From Pseudomonas sp. RIT-PI-q (lineage in GTDB: Bacteria > Pseudomonadota > Gammaproteobacteria > Pseudomonadales > Pseudomonadaceae), in contig NZ_LHPC01000051.1 of assembly GCF_001297125.1 (NCBI RefSeq), forward strand, positions 124,001 through 188,000: a DNA stretch of 64,000 bases, written 5' to 3'. This document shows positions 18,292 to 28,176 of this stretch, in pieces. Made by a program: the position numbers and the translations under genes. The notes beneath the pieces were generated by a model. That model was not told the DNA's origin. It made no database searches and worked only from the letters and a program-made list of their open reading frames with translations. Position 1 is the stretch's first letter, and each line of letters starts with the position of its first letter.

Positions 18292-19311
18292 TCAATACCG
18301 GTTTGGCTCCATTTCCAGATCGACATGGAAACGTTCTGAAATGTCTTTCTGGATGCGCTGCGCCAGGTCGAGCAATTGCAGCCCGGTCGCGCCGCCGTAA
18401 TTGACCAGTACCAGTGCCTGCAATTTATGCACACCCGCATCGGCCTCACGGAAACCTTTCCAACCCGCGCGCTCGATCAACCAGCCCGCCGCCAGTTTCA
18501 TTTGCCCATCGGGTTGTGCATAAGCCACCAGATCCGGGTATTCACCTTTGAGCCGGGCGACCAGCGCTGCGGGCACCAACGGATTCTTGAAGAAGCTGCC
18601 GGCATTGCCCAGCACCGCCGGGTCCGGGAGCTTTTCGTTGCGAATACTGCAAATCGCCTGGCTGACGTCGGTAGCGGTCGGATGATCGATACCTTGCTCG
18701 GTCAGGCGTTGACGCACCGGGCCGTATTCCAGATGCAGGTGCGCGGCACGATCCAGGGCAAACCGCACGCGCAGGATCAACCAACGCCCCGGCTGCTGTT
18801 TGAACAGGCTGTCGCGGTAGGCGAAGTTGCACTCGGCCAACGTGAAGTCGCGCAGTTCGCCGGTCTGGCGATCGAGCGCCGTCAGGCCGGCGAACACGTC
18901 TTTGATCTCGACACCATAGGCGCCGATGTTTTGCATCGGTGCGGCGCCGACGGTGCCGGGAATCAGGCTGAGGTTTTCCAGCCCCGACAAACCCTGCGCC
19001 AGCGTGTGCTGCACGAATGGATGCCAAGGCTCGCCGGCCTCGGCTTCGATCACCACGTTGCTGCCGTCATCGCTGAGGATGCGAATCCCGCGCGTGGCCA
19101 TGCGCAGCACCAGCGACTGGATATCGGCGGTCAGCAGCAAGGTGCTGCCGCCCCCAATCACCAGCAGCGGTACATCGTGTTCCACCGCATACGCCAAGGC
19201 TTCGCGGACGTCGGCATCGCTGTAGGCCTCGGCAAACAACCGGGCCTGGACGTCCACGCCAAAGCTGTTGAACGGCTTGAGCGAAACCTGCGGTCGAACC
19301 TGCAAACTCAT
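18292..19311 (-). CDS. murB: UDP-N-acetylenolpyruvoylglucosamine reductase
   Basis: FAD enzyme that makes UDP-MurNAc for peptidoglycan. The 339 residues are of the type I length. LLVIGGGSTLLL is the FAD-binding stretch, NIGAYGVEIKDV and NAGSFFKNP (with the catalytic serine) are diagnostic. Its start overlaps the phosphatase gene stop by 4 nt, and it is the last gene of the exbB-to-murB operon. Confidence 0.96.
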   Translation of the reverse strand: MSLQVRPQVSLKPFNSFGVDVQARLFAEAYSDADVREALAYAVEHDVPLLVIGGGSTLLLTADIQSLVLRMATRGIRILSDDGSNVVIEAEAGEPWHPFVQHTLAQGLSGLENLSLIPGTVGAAPMQNIGAYGVEIKDVFAGLTALDRQTGELRDFTLAECNFAYRDSLFKQQPGRWLILRVRFALDRAAHLHLEYGPVRQRLTEQGIDHPTATDVSQAICSIRNEKLPDPAVLGNAGSFFKNPLVPAALVARLKGEYPDLVAYAQPDGQMKLAAGWLIERAGWKGFREADAGVHKLQALVLVNYGGATGLQLLDLAQRIQKDISERFHVDLEMEPNRY

Positions 19312-19772
19312 AACCGTCCCTTCAATTCGATCACCAGCAGATCGCTGGCACGCTCGATCAAGTCGAGCACCTGCTCAAAGCCCTGGTCGCCGTCGTAATA
19401 CGGATCCGGGACTTCGTCGATTTCCGACTGGTAGCGACGCAGGAACAGGTCCAGTTCAGCCTTGCCCTTGGCCGGTTGCAGGGCCTTGAGGTTGCGCAGG
19501 TTGCTGTTGTCCATCGCCAGGATCAGGTCGTACGTGGCGAAATCGGCACGAGACACTTGCCGGGCGCGCTGGGCCGACAGGTCGTAACCGCGTAGCCTGG
19601 CCGCAGCCTGACTGCGCTTGTCCGGCGCCTTGCCGATGTGCCAGTCACCCGTACCGGCGGAGGCGACTTCGATTTGATCGGCCAGCCCCGCTTCGCGCAG
19701 TTTGTGCCGCAGCACGCCTTCGGCCGTGGGTGAACGGCAGATGTTGCCCAGGCAGACGAACAGAACCCGCAT
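19308..19772 (-). CDS. Low-molecular-weight protein tyrosine phosphatase
   Basis: The 154-residue protein has the P-loop CLGNICRSPTAEG, with nucleophile Cys7 and Arg13, and the general acid DP in VPDPYYDG. Such enzymes (Wzb/PtpA type) dephosphorylate tyrosine kinases or sugar phosphates. No partner tyrosine kinase lies nearby; it sits between kdsB and murB, overlapping both by 1-4 nt. Physiological substrate unknown. Confidence 0.92.
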   Translation of the reverse strand: MRVLFVCLGNICRSPTAEGVLRHKLREAGLADQIEVASAGTGDWHIGKAPDKRSQAAARLRGYDLSAQRARQVSRADFATYDLILAMDNSNLRNLKALQPAKGKAELDLFLRRYQSEIDEVPDPYYDGDQGFEQVLDLIERASDLLVIELKGRL

Positions 19773-20536
19773 CAGGCCTCCAGCAGGCGACGAACGCGCT
19801 CGAGGTCTTCAACGGTGTCGACCCCCGTTGGCGGTGCGATCAGTGCATCGGCGACATGAATTCGCACGCCGTGCCACAAGGCCCGCAGTTGTTCCAGGGA
19901 TTCGGTGTTTTCCAGCCAGCACGGGCCCCAGCTGACGAAGTCATGCAGGAAACCGGCGCGGTAGGCATAGATGCCGATGTGGCGACGGTACGGCACGCCC
20001 TCCGGCAATTGCTCACGACTCTTGGCAAAGGCGTCACGCGCCCACGGCAACGTCGCGCGACTGAAGGTCAGCGCCAGGCCATTGAGGTCGCTGACGACCT
20101 TGACCACGTTGGGGTTGAACAGGGTTTCCACGTCTTCGATCGGCTCGGCCAGGGTGGCCATGCGCGCTTCTGTGTGGGCGGCCAGGTTGGCGGCGACCTG
20201 ATCGATCACGCTCGGCGGGATCAACGGCTCGTCACCCTGGACGTTGACCACAATCGCGTCGGGCGCCAGGCCCAGAATCGCAGCGACTTCGGCCAGGCGA
20301 TCGGTGCCGGAATTGTGGTCCTCACGAGTCAGCACCACTTCGGCGCCAAAGCCTTTGCAGGCCTCGGCGATGCGCGCATCGTCAGTGGCAACCACTATGC
20401 GTTCGGCGCTGCTTTTGCTCGCCTGTTCCCAGACGTGCTGGACCATAGGCTTGCCGGCGATCAACAGCAGCGGTTTACCCGGCAAGCGGGTGGAGGCGTA
20501 ACGCGATGGAATGACAACGGTAAAAGGTGTGGTCAT
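19772..20536 (-). CDS. kdsB: CMP-KDO synthetase
   Basis: 3-deoxy-manno-octulosonate cytidylyltransferase activates KDO for lipopolysaccharide. The 254 residues carry the N-terminal [16 protein letters not shown] nucleotide loop, and NVQGDEPLI is diagnostic. It overlaps the Trm112-like gene by 4 nt and the phosphatase gene by 1 nt. Confidence 0.96.
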   Translation of the reverse strand: MTTPFTVVIPSRYASTRLPGKPLLLIAGKPMVQHVWEQASKSSAERIVVATDDARIAEACKGFGAEVVLTREDHNSGTDRLAEVAAILGLAPDAIVVNVQGDEPLIPPSVIDQVAANLAAHTEARMATLAEPIEDVETLFNPNVVKVVSDLNGLALTFSRATLPWARDAFAKSREQLPEGVPYRRHIGIYAYRAGFLHDFVSWGPCWLENTESLEQLRALWHGVRIHVADALIAPPTGVDTVEDLERVRRLLEA

Positions 20537-20718
20537 TTATCCAGGCGCTCATCGGTGGTCAGGGTGCGGGCTTCGGTTTCGAGCATGACCGGAATGCCAT
20601 CGCGAATCGGGTACGCCAGACCTGCGCCTTTACTGATCAGCTCGGTTTTGTCGGCGCTGAGCTTGAGCGGGCCTTTGCAGACCGGGCAAGCGAGGATGTC
20701 GAGCAATTTGGTGTCCAT
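20533..20718 (-). CDS. Trm112/YcaR family small protein
   Basis: Sixty-one-residue protein beginning [18 protein letters not shown] with a CPVC pair at 11-14 and the family ending [11 protein letters not shown]. Start at 20718 is preferred over one two codons upstream. Eukaryotic Trm112 activates methyltransferases; the bacterial role is not established. The lpxK-ycaR-kdsB order is conserved in gammaproteobacteria. Confidence 0.9.
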   Translation of the reverse strand: MDTKLLDILACPVCKGPLKLSADKTELISKGAGLAYPIRDGIPVMLETEARTLTTDERLDK

Positions 20719-20743
20719 GAGCATTCCCTGGATAAAAACGGTT

Positions 20744-21754
20744 TTAAGGCAAAAGACGGTCCGGTAACAGGCGCATCAGCTGCGTATCGAACCAGGCCAC
20801 GAAGGCCGGCGATGGCACAGCATCGACCGCCAGATACCACCAATCGGCGGCGGCGAAGGCACGGCACTTCACCGCGTCCTTTTCGGTCATCACCAATGGC
20901 AATGACGGTGTGAAATTCAAGGCCTGGACGCTGTACTCGGCGTGGTCGGCAAACGCATGCGGGACAGGCTGCCAGTGTAGCGTTTCGAGGGTCGTGAAGA
21001 AACGCTGTGGATTGCCGATCCCGGCCACGGCGTGCAGGGCTTGTCCTGGGGGAAAGTGATCGAGGGGACGCCGCTCGCCGCTTTGCAGGTTGATCAGTGC
21101 GGTGGGTTGCAACTGGAAGGCAAAACCACCGTCGCGATCGGCAGCGGCACCGTTATAGAGCACCGCGTCGACACTTTGCAGACGCTCGACCGGTTCGCGC
21201 AACGGCCCGGCCGGCAGGCAACGCTGGTTGCCCAGGCCTCGGGCGGCGTCGATCAGCACCAGCTCCAGGTCCCGGGCCAGACGGTAATGCTGCATGCCGT
21301 CGTCGGACAGGATCAGGTCCAGCGGCTCACTCGCCAGCAGGGCTTGGACCGCGCGACTGCGGTCGGGGTCGATCATCAACGGCACGCCGGTGCGCTGGAC
21401 GATCAACAAAGGTTCATCGCCGGCGATCCCGGCACTTTGATCGGCTTCGACTCGCCACGGTAATTGCGGCGGTTTGGCGCCGTAACCGCGGCTGACCACG
21501 CCGACGCGCAAACCGCTGCGCTGGCAATGCTGGATCATCCACAGAATCAGCGGCGTCTTGCCGGTGCCACCGACGGTGATATTACCGACCACGATCAGCG
21601 GCACCGGCGGTTGATAGATCTCGCCCTCACCCGCCAGAAAACGCTTGCGCTTGTTCACGACCACGCGCCGATACAACCACTCCAGCGGCTGCAACAGCTT
21701 CAAGGCCGGATGACCTTGATACCACGCGGCGAGCAAGCGATCAGACATGGCCAT
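20744..21754 (-). CDS. lpxK: Tetraacyldisaccharide 4'-kinase
   Basis: Membrane-associated kinase that phosphorylates the lipid A precursor. The 336 residues show the P-loop [13 protein letters not shown] and the LDDGMQH-like segment [13 protein letters not shown]. The ATG overlaps the exbD stop by one base. It works in the same lipid A pathway as the KDO activation step encoded next door. Confidence 0.95.
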   Translation of the reverse strand: MAMSDRLLAAWYQGHPALKLLQPLEWLYRRVVVNKRKRFLAGEGEIYQPPVPLIVVGNITVGGTGKTPLILWMIQHCQRSGLRVGVVSRGYGAKPPQLPWRVEADQSAGIAGDEPLLIVQRTGVPLMIDPDRSRAVQALLASEPLDLILSDDGMQHYRLARDLELVLIDAARGLGNQRCLPAGPLREPVERLQSVDAVLYNGAAADRDGGFAFQLQPTALINLQSGERRPLDHFPPGQALHAVAGIGNPQRFFTTLETLHWQPVPHAFADHAEYSVQALNFTPSLPLVMTEKDAVKCRAFAAADWWYLAVDAVPSPAFVAWFDTQLMRLLPDRLLP

Positions 21755-22185
21755 CAGGGCGTCGGCGGCGCCGCTTCGACAGTGGTCATGCGCAGATGGC
21801 TGAAGCCGAGCTTGCCGGCGGCATCCATGGCGGTGATGACGGACTGATGCTGGGTCTTGCCATCGGCGCTGATGGACAGCGGCAGGTTGGTGTCACCGCT
21901 CGATTCCTTTTGCAGCGCATCCATCAGGGTCGCCAGATCGTTCTTGGGCAATAGCTGATTGTTCACCGAGAACACGCCCTCGGCACTGATGGCGACGTCC
22001 AGATGCTTGGCCTGCTGGTCTTCGGCAGGCGAACCGCTCGCTGCTTCCGGCAGTTCGACGCGCAACTGGGTTTCCCGGGTAAAGGTGGTGGTCACCACGA
22101 AAAACAGCAGCAGGACAAACACCACGTCGATCAGCGACACGAGGTTGATGTCCACGTTCTCCCGTTGCTTGCGGCGGAATTTCAC
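21754..22185 (-). CDS. exbD: ExbD/TolR family biopolymer transport protein
   Basis: Energy-coupling protein of 143 residues: short cytosolic N-terminus, one membrane segment about 17-37 ([19 protein letters not shown], with the essential Asp), then a periplasmic domain. It overlaps exbB by 4 nt. No TonB gene is nearby, so this may be one of several ExbBD pairs in the genome; its location in the lpxK operon suggests an envelope role, which is inference. Confidence 0.88.
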   Translation of the reverse strand: MKFRRKQRENVDINLVSLIDVVFVLLLFFVVTTTFTRETQLRVELPEAASGSPAEDQQAKHLDVAISAEGVFSVNNQLLPKNDLATLMDALQKESSGDTNLPLSISADGKTQHQSVITAMDAAGKLGFSHLRMTTVEAAPPTP

Positions 22186-22817
22186 GCTCGGCCCTCAGCC
22201 AGGTCCACGTCGCGGTCGCCCTGCACCACTTCAACCAGCTTGATGGCTTCCTGTTCCATGCCCACGACGAGTTCATCGATTCGCCGTTGCAGGAAACGGT
22301 GGAAGAACACCGACGGGATACCGACGATCAGACCCGACGCCGTGGTGATCAAGGCTTTGGAAATACCGCCGGCCAGCACTGCGGCGTTGGTAGTCATGCC
22401 AGTGCCCATGAACGAACTGAAGATATCGATCATGCCCAGCACCGTACCCAGCAGGCCCAGCAACGGCGCCATGGCGGCAATGGTGCCGAGGGCGTTGATG
22501 TAGCGCTCAAGCTCATGAATGACCCGCGCGGCAGCCTCTTCGATGCACTCTTTCATGATCTCGCGACCGTGCCTGGAGTTAGCCAGGCCCGCAGCCAGGA
22601 TCTCGCCCAACGGGGAGTTGGCGCGCAGTTCCTTGAGTTTGTCTTTATTGAGTTGTTTGTCCTTGATCCAGACCCAGACCTGACCGAGCAAGTGCTCCGG
22701 GGTTACACGGCTGGCGCGCAGGGTCCAGAGACGCTCGGCAACGATAGCCATTGCCGCGATGGAACTCAGAATGATCGGAATCATCATCCAGCCGCCGGAT
22801 TTAACCAATTCCCACAC
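22182..22817 (-). CDS. exbB: MotA/TolQ/ExbB family proton channel protein
   Basis: The GTG at 22817 gives 211 residues starting VWELVKSGGWMMIPIILSS; a longer in-frame form starting MAHFFEG is possible but less typical. Three membrane segments are visible (about 8-28, 110-140, 150-175), with GTIAAMAPLLGLLGTVLGMI as the conserved second segment. Works with the overlapping exbD product to harvest proton motive force. Confidence 0.88.
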   Translation of the reverse strand: MWELVKSGGWMMIPIILSSIAAMAIVAERLWTLRASRVTPEHLLGQVWVWIKDKQLNKDKLKELRANSPLGEILAAGLANSRHGREIMKECIEEAAARVIHELERYINALGTIAAMAPLLGLLGTVLGMIDIFSSFMGTGMTTNAAVLAGGISKALITTASGLIVGIPSVFFHRFLQRRIDELVVGMEQEAIKLVEVVQGDRDVDLAEGRA

Positions 22818-22915
22818 AGTGACAGTCCCCTCGAAAAAGTGCGCCACTCTAACATAGGGGGTGGGCGCACCGAAGACCGTGATGTCGCATCCGGTCGGGG
22901 TTTAATAGCTCGCGG

Positions 22916-25135
22916 TTATTGCGGCGAGCGCCAGAAACGCCGTTCTTGACGCATCGACCGGGGCGGTTGGAAACGTCCCAGTTGCAGATGAATGGCACCC
23001 TGCTCCGCGCTGTCATGGATCAGCATGCCGCGCTTTCGATAGCGTGCCACGACGGTAGGATGGGGATGTCCGAAGGAATTGCCGTTGCCTCGGGAGATCA
23101 ACACCGCTTTTGGTTGCAACCCGGCCAGCAGCGCCATGGATGACGAACTGCGACTGCCATGGTGCGGCGCCTGCAACCAATCGGTGGTCATGGCCAATGG
23201 GCTTTCGAGCAGCGCTCGTTCGGCTGCGCTGTCGATGTCACCGGTCAGCAGCAATCGCTCGCCATTGGCTTCGATCTGCAGGACGCAGGACTTTTGATTG
23301 CTATCGGTGGCAAGCGGCCATTGCCAGAGCTGGAACCGGACATCGTCCCAGATCCATTGCCGACCACTTTCACAGGGCCCGGCGTGTAGTTCGGCCGGCA
23401 ATGCCAGTGGATCGCCACTGATAACCCGCGTCACCGGCAGCCCATTGGCAACGGCCCGTGCGCCGCCAGCATGATCGGCGTCGGCATGACTGATCAGCAT
23501 CAGGTCGAGGCCGTCCACGCCCAGTTTGCGTAACGATGGCAGTACCACCCGTTCGCCCAGGTCGAAATCGCCGAAACGCGGTCCGGTGTCATACAGCAGG
23601 GTGTGATGACGGGTGCGCACCAGAATGGCCAATCCTTGACCGACATCCAGCTGCCAGATGTCGGCAACCCCTTCTGGCAACGATTGCTTGGGCGCAAATA
23701 CCAGTAACAGCAGCATCGGCCAGCCCAACGGGCGCATGGGCACGCCGCGCGGCAGCAATAGTAGAAAGGCACCGAATGTACTGAGGGCCCACACCCCTAT
23801 GGGGATGGCCGGCGGCACCCACGCGGGGACCTGACCGGCCATCAACGCCAGGCATTTGAACAGCCAGTCGATCAAACCTCCCGCCAGCCACAGCAAACTT
23901 TCGCCCACATAAGGCACTGGCAACAGCAGAGTCCCAAGCAAAGCCGGCGGCAACACCACCAGACTGATCCACGGCACCGCCAGCAGATTGACCAAGGGCC
24001 CGCTGAGACTGATCGGCAGCCCCAGCACCAGCAACACTGGACACAGGCCGATCGCGATCAGCCATTGCGCGCGAGTCCAGGTTTGCCACCATCGCCAGGG
24101 TCCCAGGCGACCGCCGAAGGTGAAGATCAGCACCGCTACCGCCGCGAACGACAACCAGAAACCCGGTTGCAGGCTCGCCAATGGGTCGAGCAGCAAAACG
24201 CTGTCGAGCGCCAGTAACAGCGGCCACCAGGCGCCGAGATGGCGAAACCGCAGCCGCCACAGCAGCACCAGGCCGATCATCACACAGGCCCGACGCACCG
24301 GCACTTCGAAGCCCGCCAGCAGCCCATAACCGAGCGCCGCGGCGAATGCGAGGCTACACGCCCACGGTAGCCAGGGCAGGTTTGGCCACAGACCGTAACG
24401 GGCCAGCCCGGCGATCAGCAGGTACACCAGCCCTGCCAGCAAACCGATGTGCTGGCCGGAAATCACCAACAGGTGCACGGTGCCGGTGTCTTGCAGAGCC
24501 TGCCAGTCCTCACGACTCAGCCCGGCGCCGTCCCCTAGCACCAACGCCGTCAGCGCTCCTGTTCGTCCTTGGGCATCCACGGCCTGCAAACGCTGACGGA
24601 TACCATCGCGCCAGGCCCACCGGGCCTCCATCAGCCGCTCGCCATCCTTGACCGTACCTGTGGCGCCGATGTGTTGGGCCAGCAGCCAGGCGTCGTAATC
24701 GAACGCATGAGGGTTGAGCAGCCCGGCAGGACGCTTCAACTTGACCGCCAGTCGCCAATATTCGCCGCTGTTCACGGGTGGCCCGTCGTACCAGGCCAGG
24801 CGTATCAGTTGCGGCACCCTGGTGTGTCGCGACCGGGCGTCCGCCAATTCGAAACGCACGACATCTTCATTGTTCTGCGGCAATCCCGTTACCCGGCCTT
24901 CGATCCAACGGGTTTCGCCATCCAGGCTTTTTGGCAGGCGATCATCCAGCGCCCACTGCGCATTCGCGCACGCCCAACTGAGACCGAACAGGAAGAACGC
25001 CACCGGGTAAGTCCTGAACGGCAGCATCATCAAACCCACTACCGGCAACAACAGCCACAACCAGACCGGTGGTAAAACCGGTAAAAAACGCAGGGCCAGC
25101 AACCCCAGCGCCAGCGCCATCATCCCTGTGCGCAT
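22916..25135 (-). CDS. comEC: DNA internalization protein ComEC/Rec2
   Basis: Inner-membrane channel for DNA uptake in competence. Start at 25135 (MRTGMMALALGLL) gives 739 residues, the usual length. An N-terminal DUF4131-like part, a central multi-pass competence domain (about 190-470) and a C-terminal metallo-beta-lactamase-like domain with SHADADHAGG (about 550) are present. The three domains appear intact, so the gene is probably functional, though natural competence is rarely seen in this genus. Confidence 0.92.
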   Translation of the reverse strand: MRTGMMALALGLLALRFLPVLPPVWLWLLLPVVGLMMLPFRTYPVAFFLFGLSWACANAQWALDDRLPKSLDGETRWIEGRVTGLPQNNEDVVRFELADARSRHTRVPQLIRLAWYDGPPVNSGEYWRLAVKLKRPAGLLNPHAFDYDAWLLAQHIGATGTVKDGERLMEARWAWRDGIRQRLQAVDAQGRTGALTALVLGDGAGLSREDWQALQDTGTVHLLVISGQHIGLLAGLVYLLIAGLARYGLWPNLPWLPWACSLAFAAALGYGLLAGFEVPVRRACVMIGLVLLWRLRFRHLGAWWPLLLALDSVLLLDPLASLQPGFWLSFAAVAVLIFTFGGRLGPWRWWQTWTRAQWLIAIGLCPVLLVLGLPISLSGPLVNLLAVPWISLVVLPPALLGTLLLPVPYVGESLLWLAGGLIDWLFKCLALMAGQVPAWVPPAIPIGVWALSTFGAFLLLLPRGVPMRPLGWPMLLLLVFAPKQSLPEGVADIWQLDVGQGLAILVRTRHHTLLYDTGPRFGDFDLGERVVLPSLRKLGVDGLDLMLISHADADHAGGARAVANGLPVTRVISGDPLALPAELHAGPCESGRQWIWDDVRFQLWQWPLATDSNQKSCVLQIEANGERLLLTGDIDSAAERALLESPLAMTTDWLQAPHHGSRSSSSMALLAGLQPKAVLISRGNGNSFGHPHPTVVARYRKRGMLIHDSAEQGAIHLQLGRFQPPRSMRQERRFWRSPQ

Positions 25136-25271
25136 AAGCCCGTCCTTGAGAGTTCCTTCCCTAGGCATAGCCGGGCCGCCGCACGACCGTGGATATCAAT
25201 TGTCACAAAGTCTGAATGGGCGACTCATAGAATCCAGACATACTTGCCGCCTTAACCGACCGAGAAGCCTT

Positions 25272-25790
25272 ATGCCCCGGCGCTTATTCAAACGTTACAT
25301 GCCAGACCCGACGAGCATCAGGGAACACAAATCCTTACGCTTTCTCGGCACCCTGCTGCATGACCCGAACCTCTGGCACCTCAACCGGCACTCCGTCGCG
25401 CGGGCCATGGCGGTGGGGTTGTTCGCGGCTTTCCTGCCGATTCCGTTGCAGATGCTGGTGGCGGCCATCCTGGCGATTTTGGTGCGTGGCAATATGCCGA
25501 TAGCGGTGAGTCTGGTCTGGCTGACTAACCCGATTACCATGCCGGCGGTGTTCTTTTGTACCTATCAGACGGGTGCCTGGTTGATGGATGTTCCTGCTCG
25601 TCATTTGCCTGACGAACTGACCTGGGAATGGATCAGTGGTGAACTCTCTACGTTGTGGCAGCCGTTTTTGCTTGGCTCGGTGGTGACGGGGTTGGTGCTC
25701 GGGGCATTGGCCTATTGTTTGACCATGCTGTATTGGCGGTGGTGGGTTGGGCGGCAGTGGGCTCGGCGCAAGAAAAAGCGGATGTTGTGA
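25272..25790 (+). CDS. DUF2062 membrane protein
   Basis: ATG 25272 gives 172 residues starting MPRRLFKRYMPDP. The DUF2062 features are a conserved HDPNLWHLNRHSVARAMAVG stretch and membrane segments around 48-70, 78-98 and 130-155. Function unknown; family members are found next to envelope genes. Divergent from comEC. Confidence 0.85.
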   Translation: MPRRLFKRYMPDPTSIREHKSLRFLGTLLHDPNLWHLNRHSVARAMAVGLFAAFLPIPLQMLVAAILAILVRGNMPIAVSLVWLTNPITMPAVFFCTYQTGAWLMDVPARHLPDELTWEWISGELSTLWQPFLLGSVVTGLVLGALAYCLTMLYWRWWVGRQWARRKKKRML

Positions 25791-25796
25791 ATGTGG

Positions 25797-25827
25797 AAAG
25801 GCCTCCGTGGTGGGAGGCCTTTTTTTT
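25797..25827 (+). terminator. Terminator after the DUF2062 gene
   Basis: AAGGCCTCC / GGGAGGCCTT stem with T-run, 7 nt after the stop. Confidence 0.85.
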
Positions 25828-25900
25828 GCTTTTTGATTGGGGGTATATCCGTTGCTGAGGTTGCGGCGGCTGACGGTTTCGCTTTTAAAAACCACCCTCC

Positions 25901-26261
25901 CCTGTAGGAGCTGGCTTGCCAGCGAAGCATTCGAATGTGCCACGTTTATCCTGTTGGAACGCGTCATCGTTGACGACCTTCGCTGGCAAGCCAGCTCCTA
26001 CAGGGGATTGGGGGATGACACGGTTACTGTAGGAGCTGGCTAGCCAGCGAAGCATTCGAATGCGCCATGTTTATCCTGTTGGAACGCGTCATCTTTAACG
26101 ACCTTCGCTGGCGAGCCAGCTCCTACAGGGGATTGGGGGATGACACGGTTACTGTAGGAGCTGGCTTGCCAGCGAAGCATTCGAATGTGCCACGTTTATC
26201 CTGTCGGAACGCGTCATCGTTGACGACCTTCGCTGGCAAGCCAGCTCCTACAGGGGACGCA
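25901..26261. repeat. Three tandem 125-bp palindromic units (REP family B)
   Basis: The units start at about 25902, 26027 and 26152, exactly 125 bp apart. Each unit is itself an inverted repeat: CTGTAGGAGCTGGCTTGCC arm, an internal stretch of about 65 nt, and its reverse complement. The units differ by a few bases (for example TTGCC/TAGCC). The gap between the DUF2062 gene and the convergent ABC permease gene otherwise holds nothing. Confidence 0.92.
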
Positions 26262-26335
26262 GGTCGCCGTGTTGTAAAAGCGTAACCATTAGCCGCCATC
26301 ACCACAAAACCGGATATGTACACAAACCAAAGAAC

Positions 26336-27115
26336 CTAGGTACGCATCCCCCGCCCACTAACCAACAATCTCGCGCAGCCAATATAAAGCGCCACAGTCG
26401 CCACCAACATAAAGGTAATCGCGACACTGATCTTAATGTCCGAAACCCCAAGAATGCCGTAACGGAACGCGTTAACCATATGCAACACCGGGTTAGCCAA
26501 CGACACCGTCTGCCAAAACGGCGGCAGCAACGTAATCGAGTAAAACACCCCGCCGAGGTAAGTCAGAGGCGTCAGCACAAACGTCGGAATAATCGAAATA
26601 TCATCAAAGTTGCGCGCAAACACCGCATTGATAAAACCCAGCAGCGAAAAGATCGTCGCCGTCAGCACCACCACCAAAATGGTCACACCCAGGTGATGCA
26701 CCTGCAAATGCGTGAAGAACAGCGACAGCAGCGTCACGATAATCCCGACCATCAACCCACGCAGCACGCCACCCAAGGTGTAGCCGATCAGAATCGTATG
26801 CGGCGACACCGGCGACACCATCAACTCTTCAATCGATCGCTGAAACTTGCTACCAAAAAAACTCGAGACCACGTTGCCATAGGAGTTAGTGATCACCGAC
26901 ATCATGATCAACCCCGGCACGATGTATTCCATATAGGTGAAGCCACCCATATCACCAATTTGCCGGCCAATCAGATTACCGAAGATCACGAAGTACAGAA
27001 CCATGGTGATCGCCGGCGGCAGCAACGTCTGCGGCCAGATCCGCGTGAAGCGTCTGACCTCACGGTAAACGATGGTATTGAGGGCAACTAAGTTGGGTTG
27101 CAGCTCGGAACTCAT
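26336..27115 (-). CDS. yadH: ABC-2 type permease (YadH-like)
   Basis: 259-residue inner-membrane permease with six predicted membrane segments and strong recognisable similarity to E. coli YadH (RIWPQTLLPPAITM, FGNLIG, VPGLIMMSVITN, FVLTPLTYLGGVFYS). It overlaps the ATPase gene by 4 nt. YadGH is an exporter of unknown substrate. Confidence 0.9.
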   Translation of the reverse strand: MSSELQPNLVALNTIVYREVRRFTRIWPQTLLPPAITMVLYFVIFGNLIGRQIGDMGGFTYMEYIVPGLIMMSVITNSYGNVVSSFFGSKFQRSIEELMVSPVSPHTILIGYTLGGVLRGLMVGIIVTLLSLFFTHLQVHHLGVTILVVVLTATIFSLLGFINAVFARNFDDISIIPTFVLTPLTYLGGVFYSITLLPPFWQTVSLANPVLHMVNAFRYGILGVSDIKISVAITFMLVATVALYIGCARLLVSGRGMRT

Positions 27116-28044
27116 ACCGCCACCTTCGACAGATTTTTCTCCACCAGGGACACGAACAACTCCTCGAGGCGATTGGTTTTGTTACGCAGGCTCAGCACTT
27201 CGATGTTCTGCTGCGCCAACTGAGTGAACAACGCGGTGATGCCCATGGACTTGTCCACCTGGACTTCCAAAGTGTGGCTGTCGAGCAGTTTGCTGGCGTA
27301 ACCGAGCAACTGCGGCGCCACTTTCAGATCGTTTTTCATGTCGAGCAAGAACGTTTCCACATGCAGTTGGCCGAGCAACTGTTTCATGCTGGTGTTCTCG
27401 ACGATGGTGCCGTGGTCGATGATGCCGATGTTGCGGCACAACTGCTCAGCCTCCTCCAGATAGTGGGTGGTGAGGATGATGGTGATGCCTTTCCTGTTCA
27501 GCTCGGTGAGGAAGGTCCACATCGAGCGACGCAGTTCGATGTCCACACCCGCCGTCGGTTCGTCGAGGATCAGCAAGCGCGGCTCGTGAACCAGCGCGCG
27601 GGCGATCATCAGGCGACGCTTCATGCCACCGGACAGTGAACGCGACGGCACATCGCGCTTGTCCCACAACCCCAATTGGGTCAGGTATTGCTCGGCGCGT
27701 TCCTTGGCGACTTTCGGCGGAATGCCGTAGTAACCGGCCTGGGTCACGACGATATCGAAAGTCTTTTCGAACTGGTTGAAGTTGAATTCCTGGGGCACCA
27801 CGCCGATGGAGCGTTTGAGCTGCGCAGGGTTCTTGTCCAGGTCGTTACCAAAAATATTCACCGTGCCGCTGGTCTTGTTCACCAGGGTCGAGAGAATGCC
27901 GATGGTCGTGGATTTGCCGGCGCCGTTAGGGCCGAGCAAGGCGAAAAAGTCACCTTCGGCGACGTCCAGATCGATACCACTCAGGGCCTGGAAACCGTTG
28001 CCGTAGGTTTTGGTTAGCTGCCGGATGGACAGAGCGGAACTCAT
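27112..28044 (-). CDS. yadG: ABC transporter ATPase (YadG-like)
   Basis: 310-residue ATPase: Walker A GPNGAGKST at about 38-46, Q-loop VPQEFNFNQ, signature LSGGM, Walker B LLILDEPTAGVD, and a switch His in TTHYLEEAE. A C-terminal extension after about 220 is typical of ABC-2 drug/polysaccharide exporters. Partner of the overlapping permease; no substrate clue in the surroundings. Confidence 0.92.
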   Translation of the reverse strand: MSSALSIRQLTKTYGNGFQALSGIDLDVAEGDFFALLGPNGAGKSTTIGILSTLVNKTSGTVNIFGNDLDKNPAQLKRSIGVVPQEFNFNQFEKTFDIVVTQAGYYGIPPKVAKERAEQYLTQLGLWDKRDVPSRSLSGGMKRRLMIARALVHEPRLLILDEPTAGVDIELRRSMWTFLTELNRKGITIILTTHYLEEAEQLCRNIGIIDHGTIVENTSMKQLLGQLHVETFLLDMKNDLKVAPQLLGYASKLLDSHTLEVQVDKSMGITALFTQLAQQNIEVLSLRNKTNRLEELFVSLVEKNLSKVAV

Positions 28045-28176
28045 ATCGGATTACGCACCAAGAAGGGAGGAAAGGAAGAAATAAGGGCGGGCGGCGATCA
28101 GTTCAACCACGGCGCATGAGCGCAATGGTGCTTGTCGCCGCCACACAAGTACAGTCAAGTGTGTCGATAGTGAGTA

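Noticed and set aside
22182-22847. Longer exbB start at 22847
   Set aside because: The extra residues lack family similarity and the GTG at 22817 has a better-placed ribosome site; kept only as an alternative.
25901-26261. Possible CRISPR array
   Set aside because: Repeat units are 125 bp, palindromic and only three; no short repeat/unique spacer pattern and no cas genes.
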